Of a DNA stretch of 64,000 nucleotides, positions 54,482 to 64,000 are shown one piece after another. Origin of the DNA: Macrosoma leucophasiata (Eukaryota > Arthropoda > Insecta > Lepidoptera > Hedylidae); NCBI GenBank assembly GCA_036365455.1, contig JAWQUS010000008.1:18707501-18771500 (forward strand), given 5' to 3'. The notes below the pieces were generated by a model. That model was not told the origin of the DNA, did no database searches, and worked only from the letters and a program-made list of their open reading frames with translations. The stretch's first letter is position 1, and the number at the start of each line of letters is the position of its first letter. The position numbers and the translations under genes were made by a program.

Positions 54482-54489
54482 GCCCGAAA

Positions 54490-54769
54490 CTTCGCACAAG
54501 TAGCCAATGATTCGCGAATATTTGGCTTCCTATATCGACGGCCACATTATAATCACAATCACAAATTATAACTTCGTACACGCGAAATGTAGGTAGGCAA
54601 CGTATTGTCACTTAGTTGTAGATATAATTTAAATAAACACATGGCATCTCTGGCCTGCACTTCGCAAAATATACCTTCTTACCTAAAGCACAATTATTAT
54701 ACTATTATTGAAGCACATTTTAATTATTTTATGTTATAGTGATTTCTCTTGTTTAAGGTATTAAAAATG
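54490..54769. other. AT-rich intergenic DNA, nothing recognised
   Basis: About 280 bp separating MITE-J from the foldback element. Confidence 0.45.
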
Positions 54770-55267
54770 TATATATCGGCGCGAAGGTGTCTTCGAGCAT
54801 TACTAGAAACAAATCCATTTAATTTTATTGATTGTTAGAAATTGATAATTAAATAAATCGTTGTTTGTCACAACACACAGGTGTCGTTTATCTACAAAAC
54901 AGACAAACAACACCAGGTGTCTATATGACTTGCAATATGATTGTTACAACTTGCCTATAGCACTAACAAACAATATTGTTTGTTAGTGCTATAGTGCCCC
55001 CACCAAGTATTGTTTGTGTAGGCTATAGCCTACACAAACAATACTTCGCTTCGTTCGTTTTCATAGCCGACCTATAGCCTACACAAACAATACTTGGTAT
55101 ATTGTTTGTCGTCTGTTTTGTAGATAAACGACACCTGTTGTTGTGATAAATAACACCTGTGTGTTGTGACAAACAACGATTTATTTAATTATCAATTTCT
55201 AACAATCAATCAAATTAAATGGATTTGTTTCTAGTAATCCTCGAAGACATCTTCGCGCCGATATATA
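54770..55267. mobile_element. Foldback element with nested palindromes (498 bp)
   Basis: The outer arms TATATATCGGCGCGAAG... (54770-54905) and ...CTTCGCGCCGATATATA (55111-55267) are reverse complements. I count three mismatches over the first 115 bp, then a 22-bp extra block in the right arm (55131-55152, beginning ACACCTGTTGTTG), then 20 more matching bases. Inside lie a perfect 40-bp palindrome (54955-54994, CTATAGCACTAACAAACAAT and its complement), a perfect 42-bp palindrome (55005-55046, AAGTATTGTTTGTGTAGGCTA and its complement), and a third arm (55072-55098) complementary to 55001-55027. It is non-coding. The ends are TA-rich, so a TA duplication is possible but cannot be separated from the terminal repeat. 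Confidence 0.85.
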
Positions 55268-57394
55268 TGATTATAAAATATTGACAACAATTAATCAACA
55301 CATTAAGCAATAAAATTGATTCTTCCATTGTCACGGATTTTGTTTGAATTTTTAATTATAATAATGACATAAAATACCTAATGTTAAATAATTATTTTAA
55401 TTAGGATGAACATACAAAATATATTTTGGAGTTGTGCCTAAGTTGATGATTGTTGAATGCGATTTTAACTGAATGTGAATATTATATTTAGATGAATAAT
55501 GTTTTGATGAATACCTACTTGATTATATTTGTAATCTTAGTCTAGTCTGTAGACTACGTAGCAATATCTAGTCGATTAGAAATTAGAATTTAACTAAAGA
55601 CATGTTTATACCATTATGGTAGAGAGGTGATTATTTAATAATGTGATGCATTGCGTAGTATGTGAGAGTGAGTAGGAAGTATATTTAGTATGAAAAAATA
55701 GTTCATAACTACTTAGATTAGATAGAAACCGGGTTTGGGAAGTATATACAAATCTTAATTAAAATAAGTTTGCCTTAGTACTATTTATATGTGGCCAATA
55801 CGAACGAAAACGAAAATAAAATAGATTTTACAATATAATAGCGACTGTGTGGAAATTCAACGATATTGGATGTGAATTGTGGTGAGGCGTTGCGCTTTTT
55901 ATTCGTCGTTCTTTCCACCGAGGATAACAAACCTAACAAAATGCTTCCAATCCAATCTCGACGAGTTTCGAATACGACTTCAATGATGTTGGTACAATTT
56001 TCTACTTCCATTACAAATAATTAAACAAAAAGAATGTTTTAAAGAGAAGAAAATATTTTTTTAAATATGTACGTAACAGTTTTTTTTTGTTCTGAACAAT
56101 ATGTGCTTACAATAACTAATAAGCCTACTATTAAATATTAGGTTCCTTTTATCGTACCCGCATGAATTAATTTCGCTCATTGCAGCATGTTAATCAATAG
56201 TATATTACCAACTGAAATGTGAAATCAATAGCTACTCCATTTAGTGTTACTTTCAATAAATTTCAGGGATGATAGCTTAAAAGTTTTGGCGTTATATTAT
56301 CATAATTTTGTGGATATTGAAATGCACAGTCGCACATAGGATTATAAAATAAATATAAAATAAACTCACTAACAAACCGAAAACAACACAGTATCTTCCA
56401 AAAGTACTAAAAATTTACTGATAAATAAATGAAATATTACTTTAGTTCTTTGCATCATTGACCTATTTGTTGACCTACTACTATACAAGCGATGCAATAC
56501 ACAGCCTTATAAATATCGACAATTATATCGGTATATTTTATACAAAACCTATATGTAATTGGAACAATGATTATCGTTTTCCTTAGAAAATACAATTAAA
56601 ATCATTTAAAATATTGCGCGTTTAGTATGAGGACAAATATGCCAATGCAAGTAAAGATAAATAACCTATTCATCTTAGCCTAACGTTTCAAACGTTATTA
56701 CCTAACAACAAACTTACGGGACTCGTTGAAATAACTACACCTAATTATTAAAGTGTAATGTGGTTTGAACGAGGAACGAAACAGAAAAAAAAATGATTGA
56801 ATTTTTAATAAGCTTAGTTAACATGAAAAGACCAATAAAATATAATGCACTATAGGGCTTGACTGTCATCACATAAGATATTAAATTGTTAACAAGTTTG
56901 TTTAGTAGGTATTGGCAAAAGTAGTACTTTTTATATGAGTAAATATTATTGTATAAATATGTTCCTTTTTATTTATTTAGGTAAATAAATATTAATATTT
57001 ATAACATTAGTGTCCCTTTTAAGCGTAGAATGTCAATTTTAATTCAATAATTCCTTCCTATTATGCAATTAAATATGATTAACAAATGTACCTTGCGCTC
57101 ATTATAATAATGATTGATATATTATATCTACAAGATAATTATTAATGATAACATCAGAATATAGCATATTTTTATGTTTGTATTACAAATGTAATAATCG
57201 CACTGCATTTTTATATTTTCTGGGTGAATGAATAAATGTACCTACTTAAATTTTGATTCCTAAATCAAGTTTTGATTAAATTATAATAATTGGATCATTA
57301 TTTAATATTATTTCTGTCGCAATAACAAATGCTAGTGAAATATTTTTTAAAGAGAATGGAAAGAAAAATTTGACTTCAGGCTGCTACTGCCACC
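55268..57394. other. AT-rich intergenic DNA, nothing recognised
   Basis: About 2.1 kb. A 76-codon minus-strand open frame (55781-56011) has no recognisable motif. Confidence 0.5.
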
Positions 57395-57510
57395 ATAATC
57401 AAAAGATTTGACAATCGAGTGCGGACTTCGGTAACTCAGTTGGGAGATCGGCTGGACTAAAAGTCGTCTCAGTGGTCGCGGGTTCAAGCCTCGCATGATG
57501 TCAAATTTTT
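57395..57510 (+). repeat. SINE-H copy (tRNA-derived)
   Basis: GACAATCGAGTGCGGACTTC, GGTAACTCAGTTGGGAGATC (A-box region), GGCTGGACTAAAAGTCGTCT and GTGGTCGCGGGTTCAAGCCT (B-box region). It parallels 33370-33475. The tRNA-like head is clear, but I could not close a functional cloverleaf with a proper acceptor stem. Confidence 0.7.
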
Positions 57511-57660
57511 CGTTAGCAAAAATATCAGTTAGACTATCACTATTATTTTTAAAGGAAGTAAAATTGATATGAATGTATGAATTGACGATCGCACCCCAGG
57601 TAGTTCCTGATATGAATCGCATGACCAGTACATGGTACGGGTCCGACACGTATTTTGACA

Positions 57661-57806
57661 TTAAGGTGAGGTTCACAGACCGCACTACGACTTTACTTTT
57701 GGCAAAGTACGCTTAGAACTGTCAAAATTCATACTTGACTGACAGTTCTTCTAAGCACACATTGCTGAAGTTAAAGTCGTAGTACGGTCTGTCAATCTCA
57801 CCCTAA
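57661..57806. mobile_element. MITE-K, a 146-bp near-continuous hairpin
   Basis: TTAAGGTGAGGTTCACAGAC, CGCACTACGACTTTACT on the left is inverted on the right (AGTTAAAGTCGTAGTACGGT, CTGTCAATCTCACCCTAA). The inner part also pairs (GCTTAGAACTGTCA with TGACAGTTC.TCTAAGC), so nearly the whole element folds into one hairpin. TTA/TAA at the ends suggests a 3-bp or TTAA-like target, not resolved. Confidence 0.8.
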
Positions 57807-58822
57807 GAATAGGGATGTTGAATAGGTTATAAAGACACTACTTTTCATCATACGAAAGAAACTTGAAAATAGAAATAGGAGTTCAATCGTATGAGATAAA
57901 AGAACTTAAAAGAGACTAAAAACAGTGAAAAATATAGTAAACCTTCAAAATAAAAAAAAAATTTTTTCTTTTAGATTTCTTTATACGATTTGCAACAACT
58001 TATAATATGTATCTAATGTTTGTATAAATACGCAGTATTGGCGACGATACTTATTATAAAATGTTTTCGTATCATCATAAAATTTACAGGCGTTTCTATA
58101 TCCTATACTTTTTGAAATTACAGTTAAAACTATTCAACATTATCCTATTATGCTGATCTCTAACGGTGGTAGAGACTGGTACAATGTACGTACCGGTGTA
58201 ATATGGCCGTAATTGGACGTTAAGTTGAGTACTTCATATGAGTGCAATCAATGAAATTAATATTTTATATTATTACTTAAAGGTTTACATTGTTTACACA
58301 ACACTATTGATAAGTCAGATTCGATATAAATTGGAAACAATAATATGTTTTTTAAGTTTACAACCATTTCCATGGCCTAACCAATGAATTGTATAGATGA
58401 ACATAGATTTTTTTCATTTTTGTAACACACTTATGTATCTGCATAAATTTAATAAGGGATGTAGCGCAAATCGCAATTTAGCAGCTACGAAAGGCTACGA
58501 AGGTTAATAATGTTTTGATATTACTGTCTATACTTATCTTATATGCTATCAAAATAATTTATAGTACCCGGCAATACATTAGTTTGTTTAATATTTTTTT
58601 TTGCTTTGTTTCTATATTAGACTCACATTATTGTCGCATTTAACACATCTAATTTTGAATGATAAATTACAACAGTTTCTGTCCCAAGTACTACTTGTAA
58701 TTTAGCACTGTTTAAACTATTTAATTGCGTTTCTATGGGACAGTGAAAGGGTTAATATTAACAAAGACACCAAACATAAATATGAATAGACATGGTCATA
58801 AGGACACCATAAAAAATATATG
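57807..58822. other. AT-rich intergenic DNA, nothing recognised
   Basis: About 1 kb without recognisable features. Confidence 0.5.
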
Positions 58823-59071
58823 CAGTACCCACCAAAAAATATTGCACATCGAGCCTACGAAAGAGACAATCAGCTAGTTTTGACATCGTAGAGCGTTATC
58901 TCTGCTGCACACGCACACTGTATTGATAGTCCGCTACGTATTGGTCAAAACATGATCAAAAAGGGTCTACAAACGTCGCATAGGCAAGGTGCGAAAGTTA
59001 TAACGATCTACAGACCCGAAATACGGGTCTCATTCTTAAGGTCGAACTTCAATATTTCTTGATGGATACTG
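58823..59071. mobile_element. MITE-A copy 3
   Basis: CAGTACCCACCAAAAAATAT, TGCACATCGAGCC at the left and GGTCGAACTTCAATATTTCT, TGATGGATACTG at the right are inverted ends. TA follows the right end, whereas the left flank is TG, probably a mutated duplication. The interior TTGGTCAAAACATGATCAAA matches other copies. Confidence 0.75.
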
Positions 59072-60447
59072 TAATAATATATTTAAGTATTATATTATCT
59101 TAAATAAGGCACATTTTAGAACAATAGATCAACTAAACAATCTTAGATAATTATCCTTGTAAAAAATACTTACCTACCTACTTATAACTACAAGATTATA
59201 CTTATTATAAAATAAGTATATAGGGTCCATTAAAATACTTACATCATATTGAAACTGTTGCGTAGATAAAGTAAATAGATATTATCATTTTGATTCTGAG
59301 TAATTCATGGTATATTTTAACATTCTTACGTCTCCGTTAACTACTGTTCATGACGTTTTCCTAAACATACCTTCTTGAAGAAAATAAATTTGTCGATTTA
59401 TCTCATATTTGTGCCATACCTACGTGTAGGTAAGATAATAAATTCGTAATAAATTCGAGGAGCACAAAATGAATTTGTTAACAATAACTACCTAAGTGTT
59501 GTTACGACGAGACTCGGATATTTTGCTCATTTGCAATTCATAAATGTTGAATATGTCAATATTAAAACCACCTACGTTTTAACGACTTTTACTCAGCTAC
59601 TATACCATACTACCATATTTTTGAATATTTTTGTACCAATACCAATGTCATACTCTGTTATAATAGTTTTACTTCGAACTCTGAATTTTAGACATTCTAT
59701 CATGTTATAGGAATGTATTATTAGATTTTATCATTAGATAGATATATTTAATGGGTTTTTGTATATCAATGGGCTCAGATACCTAAAGGTACACATGACC
59801 GCTTCAAATAGGTAAAGCAATAAGCACAAGTCTCCGAGTGTCGCTGTTCCATCGATTAAAACTGCAGGCATTTTATGTAGATGTGGAGTACATATTACAA
59901 TGTAATACGTACAAAAGAGTCGTTTTAAAACGAAGAAATAACTTTTTTAACTTTGAACAATTTTAGCCAAACATATAGGCCAGGCTAAAAAAGTACCTGA
60001 TACTTAGTTAAAGATTTTGTCAATAGTGAAGTGAAATAACTCGATTCAATCAGCCGGAAAAAACTGTAGTTTACATTACAGACTAGTTTAACGACTCTTT
60101 TGATACATACCATACATGTCATATTAATTTCTTAATTAATTATAAATACTTATAGAAACAATATTTTATTTGTACTAGAAGCTCCAAAAAATATTTTATT
60201 TATAGATATCTTTACATTTTACTGCTTTTTTAAGCGTTAAAGTGATGAGACAATGGTGTGACGAGGTATATGCGGTCAAATGTATAATAATAGACATAGA
60301 CACCAAAGACCACAAACAAAAATTGTTTTCTTGATAGCAATTGTAACGTGTGCTTTATTGCAATATGTATCTACTGATTTATTAGAATACATTGTTTCTT
60401 TACTATTAATAAATTAATAAACTGTATTGTAACAAAGTGGTGTTTCC
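59072..60447. other. AT-rich intergenic DNA, nothing recognised
   Basis: About 1.4 kb without recognisable features. Confidence 0.5.
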
Positions 60448-61245
60448 TTGGTCATCATAATTTCAGCCAAAAGACGTTCACTGCTGAACAAAAGCCTCCC
60501 CCAAAGAAAGTCACAATGAACGGTCCTGAGCCGCCCTCATCCAGCGATTGCCTGCGACCTTCACCAGGTCGTCGGTCCACCTCATGGGGGGCCTGCCTAC
60601 GCTTCGTCATCCGGTACGCCGTCGACACTCCAGAACTCTTCTGCCCCAACGGTCGTCAGTTCTGCGAGCTATGTGCCCTGCCCACTGCCACTTGAGTTTC
60701 GCTATTCAGTGGGCTATGTCGGTTATTGTATTTGGTTCTCATGCAGATCTTCTCATTTCTGATTCGATCTCGGAGAGAAACTCTGAGCATAGCCCTCTCC
60801 ATTGATCTCTGAGTGACCTTGAGCCTTCTTATAAGGCTCATAGTGAGCGACCACGTTTCGGTTCCATCACTGGCAACACACACTGGTCAAGACCTTCTTC
60901 TTCAAACATTGCGGTAAATTTGACGAGAAGATATATCGTAGCTTCCCGAACGCTGCCCATTAGAGTTGGAGTCGGCGATTGACTTCTTTCTCGAAGTTGG
61001 ACGTCAGTTTCCTTGGTAAATAACCGAAATGCGGAGCCAGATTTCGATTTATTACCTACCTGAAAGTACTCTTGCTTAAATAAGAATCTAATACCGTTCT
61101 TTGAACTTACTCTCTGGGCCCGTCTTTGAGTAAGTTGCCTTGCTTTTTTCTGATAAAAATTAGCATTTGGTTTGCACAAGTCCGCCGCAAGTGATTTTAG
61201 GACATAGATGGGAAACGAAATCTTCACTTCAAAACGAATCCTAAA
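60448..61245 (-). pseudogene. RTE-like LINE reverse transcriptase C-terminus
   Basis: The minus strand carries, in several frames, FEEEGLDQCVLPVM, then ETWSLTMSLIRRLKVTQRSM, ERAMLRVSLRDRIRNEKICM, RTK and, after stops, DDRWGRRVLECRRRTG, RSVGRPPMRWTDDLVKVAGN, RWMRAAQDRSL and GEAFVQQ.TSFG. The order DQCVLPV...ETWSLT.GLIR.L.VTQRAMERAMLGVSLRD.IRNE, then RWGR.VLEWRPRTG.RSVGRPP.RWTDD, then RWMRAAQDR is the C-terminal part of an RTE-clade LINE common in Lepidoptera. At least three in-frame TGA stops and frameshifts mark it as dead. The upstream boundary (near 61245) is approximate, because the SINE-A at 61251 follows. Confidence 0.8.
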
Positions 61246-61250
61246 TTTCA

Positions 61251-61562
61251 ACTGCCTCGGTAGCCTAGTGGTAGCAGGCCACTACTACTACGCTGAGGTC
61301 CTGGGTTCGATTCCCGGGTAGGGGGTTATCAGAGATAATGGTGAAAAAGCCTTTATCTCTGGTTCTATTGGGATTTTTCCATTTTCTGGAAATTTCCCAG
61401 TACCTCAAAGTTTGGTAATGTGCCCGGAGATGTCAACAGGCTCGCCACCTGTTACATGGGCCAAAACGTAACCGGCGAATCGTGGGTGTTTGCATGTATG
61501 CTAGAATGCATGCATTTACCTCTGCCTACCCCTTCGGGGATTACAGGCGTGAAGTTACGTAG
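61251..61562 (+). repeat. SINE-A, full-length reference copy
   Basis: The head CTGCCTCGGTAGCCTAGTGG, TAGCAGGCCACTACTACTAC, with CTGGGTTCGATTCCCGGGTA (B box), is tRNA-derived. The body has CTTTATCTCTGGTTCTATTG and ATTTTCTGGAAATTTCCCAG; the 3' part has AGATGTCAACAGGCTCGCCA, CCAAAACGTAACCGGCGAAT and TTCGGGGATTACAGGCGTGA. It is the best preserved of six copies or fragments in the window. Confidence 0.85.
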
Positions 61563-62072
61563 TCTGGATAACATAGCATCAACTACAATTGTCATTTAAA
61601 TCTTTTATGCTTCCTGATAGAACTCTCAGCGAACAGATTTACCTACTTATATCAGGCGGTATCCCCCGCCTGTGGTAAGTCAATCACATCACTGCTAACA
61701 TAGGATGACAGAAAGCAGATGGGCTCACCAACTGATGGAAAGTAACCCGTCGCCGTGTCGCCTATAGATATTTGCAAAATAAACCTGCCAACCAGCCTTG
61801 AAGGATTCTCGTGGCGCCGAGTAGGTAAACCTTAGAGAAAAATAAATTGCACAATTTGGGCAAAAATGTACCCGGGAAACAGACCGTGTTATACTTCCAC
61901 ATGTCTGTGCGAACTCTTGTCTGTCGAATTGTCAATCGAAATTATACGCCACACGCTACATTTTATCGGCGCAAATTTATGTTTGCACAAGCCAACAGTT
62001 TAAATGTAAGGTCAAAAATAATGCCACTTCGGAAACACACTAGGATCCTAAAGGGTTAAAAAAACGTAAGTT
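61563..62072. other. Intergenic DNA, nothing recognised
   Basis: About 510 bp; a 70-codon open frame (61847-62059) has no motif. Confidence 0.45.
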
Positions 62073-62658
62073 CAGTATCAGTCAAGAAATATTCCACATC
62101 GAGCTTAGGAAGGAGATAATCGGCTAATTTCGGCTTCGTAGAATATTAAGTATCTCTATTGCACACTGCCTACGTACCTAAACACCGATAGTCCGGTATT
62201 GGTCAAAAACTTGATCAAAATGGTCAACCAACGTCACATAGGTAGTGTGCGAAAGAGATGACGCTCTAGAGCCGAAGTTACTAGTTAGTTTACTGTTGGT
62301 TTTAGTTAGTTTTACTGGTGGTAGAGCTCCAGTGACGGAGCTCGCGGGCGTAGGCACCACCGCATTACCTAATATACTTGCCGCTAAATGGTAGTGTTCA
62401 ACACTATCGTGTTCCGGTCAGGTGGTAATGTACGGCCCTGTAATTTCCGGCACAGAGGCATAAAACTTAGGCCTCAGGAGTGGTAACGCATCTGCATTTT
62501 GACCTTGTTCTTTGTGTGGGTGTCTATAGGCTGCAGTCATCACTGAACATCAATGTGAACTGTATGCTTGTTTACCACTTCCATAACATAAAAAAAAAAA
62601 AAAGTTAGCCGAAACCTCATTCATAAAGTCGATGTGCAATATAGATATAAAGATGTGT
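62073..62658. mobile_element. MITE-A copy 4, split by repeat F
   Basis: Starts CAGTATCAGTCAAGAAATAT, TCCACATCGAGC; continues through GTCCGGTATTGGTCAAAAAC, TTGATCAAAATGG and GCTCTAGAGCCGAAGTTA, then is interrupted. The other end resumes after 62606 as TTAGCCGAAACC...AAAGTCGATGTGCAATATAG. Removing 62316-62606 restores the order seen at 22392-22623. Confidence 0.75.
62316..62606 (+). repeat. Repeat F copy nested in MITE-A
   Basis: ACTGGTGGTAGAGCTCCAGT, GACGGAGCTCGCGGGCGTAG, ATTACCTAATATACTTGCCG, ACTATCGTGTTCCGGTCAGG and GTAATTTCCGGCACAGAGG, ending CCATAACAT and a run of about 14 A. AGTTAG occurs before it (near 62306) and directly after the A run, a likely target duplication. It is one of the most complete copies and useful for defining the family. 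Confidence 0.85.
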
Positions 62659-62777
62659 CAAATATAATCAAAGTAAAGTCAAAACTTATGGTACTTCTCC
62701 GTAGTACAACCAGTTAGACATCGCAGTTGTACCACAGGTCGGGATCGAAAATAATGTTAAATTATTATTTATTTATA

Positions 62778-62822
62778 GACTCTCTGTGCCCCAGACTTCG
62801 TCCGCGTAGAATTAAAAAAAAA
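62778..62822 (+). repeat. Repeat C head
   Basis: CTCTCTGTGCCCCAGACTTC, GTCCGCGTAGAATTAAAA matches the head at 24112 and 27711. Confidence 0.55.
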
Positions 62823-62939
62823 ATATTTTAATATATTTTTCTCTTCCGTTCGATCTAAGGTAGTTTCAGCAAGTCATAAATTACAATAACACAAGTTTCC
62901 AATAAACTTAAAGAGGCTGTGCATAAAATAATTTATTGA

Positions 62940-63040
62940 GTTTCCACGAGTTCCAAGTTTGTTAGTTGGGTGTACTACACTGGTACACTACACCTGAAGT
63001 TTCAGGTTCGATCTCCTTGTCGATGTGATCTTGAATTTAT
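62940..63040 (+). repeat. Possible tRNA-derived SINE
   Basis: TTGTTAGTTGGGTGTACTAC (A-box-like) and GTTTCAGGTTCGATCTCCTT (B-box-like) are spaced as in a tRNA head. TGTGCCAATTT-like wording downstream (63080-63110, GTGTCGAATTTTCTACAGGC) recalls SINE-A's GTGCCCGGAGATGTCAACAGGC, so it may be a distant SINE-A relative. Confidence 0.45.
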
Positions 63041-64000
63041 TTATTAGAGAAGATTCCCAGTGACTTCCTCAAAGATTAGTAATGTGTCGAATTTTCTACA
63101 GGCTCCCTACTGCTAATTTATTCCTTGTGTTATTTAACACGTGAAGAACATCTTTTTGATCCCCTTTTGACTACAATTGCGCGGTTAAGAGTATGAAATT
63201 TGTCAGTTTTAATTAATAAGGAGAATAAGTGCAGAAAACTATCTAATATACAACATTCTCGTGTCACAGTGTTTGTTACAATACTGCTCTGAAATGGCTC
63301 GCCCGATTATCATAGTATTTGTTAGGTATGATAATCGCTTGTAGAATATTTTTTTTAACCCAAATTGGTAAGGGTGGTACGGGCCCCAATTTTTTGTTTA
63401 TTATTTTTGTTGCAGCTGATGCGATGCGAATTCGCAGTTATGTGTGGGAGCCCTAAGACTTAAGTAAATTTCATGTACCTACCAGTAGGTAGGTACTGCG
63501 GTCGAATTTCGACCATGGGGCGACTATCAAGATAAAATAAATGTTTTTGTCGTGGGTGACATAAATAATAATCTTCAGATAATAGACAGCATTCCTTTAT
63601 TTGATTGCATTATTACAAACAAGAAAATATTTAAATTCTAATTACAGTGACGATTCGTTAGATGACTGGCTAAGTTTAACAAATTTTAATGTAATAAATT
63701 AATGTTAATTCCATATAACACACAAGCGTTTTTAAAGAAGTTACAAGTTTTTTACGTGACATCATCGAAGAAATGTGAGTTCAACTGGGCGAATGAAGGA
63801 TAGGATGTACGTCGATCCATTTTTATCAGATTTTTCGTTCCATATTTAAAGATTTGACGATTGAATCGCTTTGATTCGATATTTTGCACTTAGTTTGAAT
63901 ATTAAAAATTAAAGAAATCTATTGTTAAAAGTACAAAATATTGTATTGTACCTACACTTGGAAACAATTGTTCCGAATCGGAATTTGAATCGGATCGGAT
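63041..64000. other. AT-rich intergenic DNA, nothing recognised
   Basis: The last kilobase holds no feature that I can support. GGTGGTACGGGCCCCAATTT near 63374 is a GC-richer spot. Confidence 0.45.

Noticed and set aside
61251..61320. tRNA gene at the SINE-A head (also 18250-18310, 25340-25400 and 57420-57490)
   Set aside because: A and B boxes are present, but the sequences continue into shared SINE bodies, recur as multiple truncated copies and do not form a complete cloverleaf.

Overview
The window reads as a piece of an insect nuclear chromosome, most probably lepidopteran (moth or butterfly). It is AT-rich, has no prokaryotic gene packing, and is full of dispersed repeats: mariner transposases, tRNA-derived SINEs, LINE 3' ends and several MITE families, many resembling repeats I know from Lepidoptera. 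The species cannot be read from the sequence.

There is one convincing host gene: scratch (scrt), a Snail-superfamily zinc-finger transcriptional repressor, on the + strand. It has two coding exons. Exon 1 (16609-16783) encodes the N-terminal SNAG repressor motif, follows a GC-rich leader and has a TATA-like box upstream. Exon 2 (45800-46860) encodes the SCRATCH motif and five zinc fingers. A GT-AG intron of 29,016 bp separates them. The join is phase 1, and the predicted protein is 411 residues with no stop or frameshift.

Layout: 1-16.4 kb is upstream intergenic DNA, mostly AT-rich, with scattered elements. These include a Tc1/mariner-type MITE, a PIF/Harbinger relic at 6.7-7.4 kb, LINE 3' tails and SINEs. 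The scrt intron (16.8-45.8 kb) is crowded. It holds two copies of one mariner about 17 kb apart in the same orientation (one decayed, one with an uninterrupted transposase), a second and different mariner pseudogene, a second PIF/Harbinger relic, a large inverted duplication (42.3-43.3 kb), many SINEs and LINE fragments, and a possible internal promoter plus splice donor near 35.7 kb. From 46.9 to about 53.2 kb lies the longest stretch in which I recognise no mobile element; it probably contains the scrt 3' UTR and flanking regulatory DNA. From 53 to 64 kb repeats resume: a MITE with hAT-like 8-bp target duplication, a 498-bp foldback element with perfect 40- and 42-bp internal palindromes (54.8-55.3 kb), an RTE-like LINE relic, and a MITE with another repeat nested in it.

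Names used for repeat families: SINE-A (tRNA-derived, about 310 bp); SINE-G and SINE-H (two other tRNA-derived families); LINE-B (LINE C-terminus with CATA tail); repeat C (starts ACTAGC, CCCG-rich head); repeat E (GTCCCACTGCTGGGCACGAG); repeat F (about 280 bp, A-rich tail, 13 copies or fragments); repeat P (inverted GGTTCCGTA ends); MITE-A, D, J and K. These names are mine. Family assignments rest on motif recognition and comparison between copies inside this window, not on database searches.
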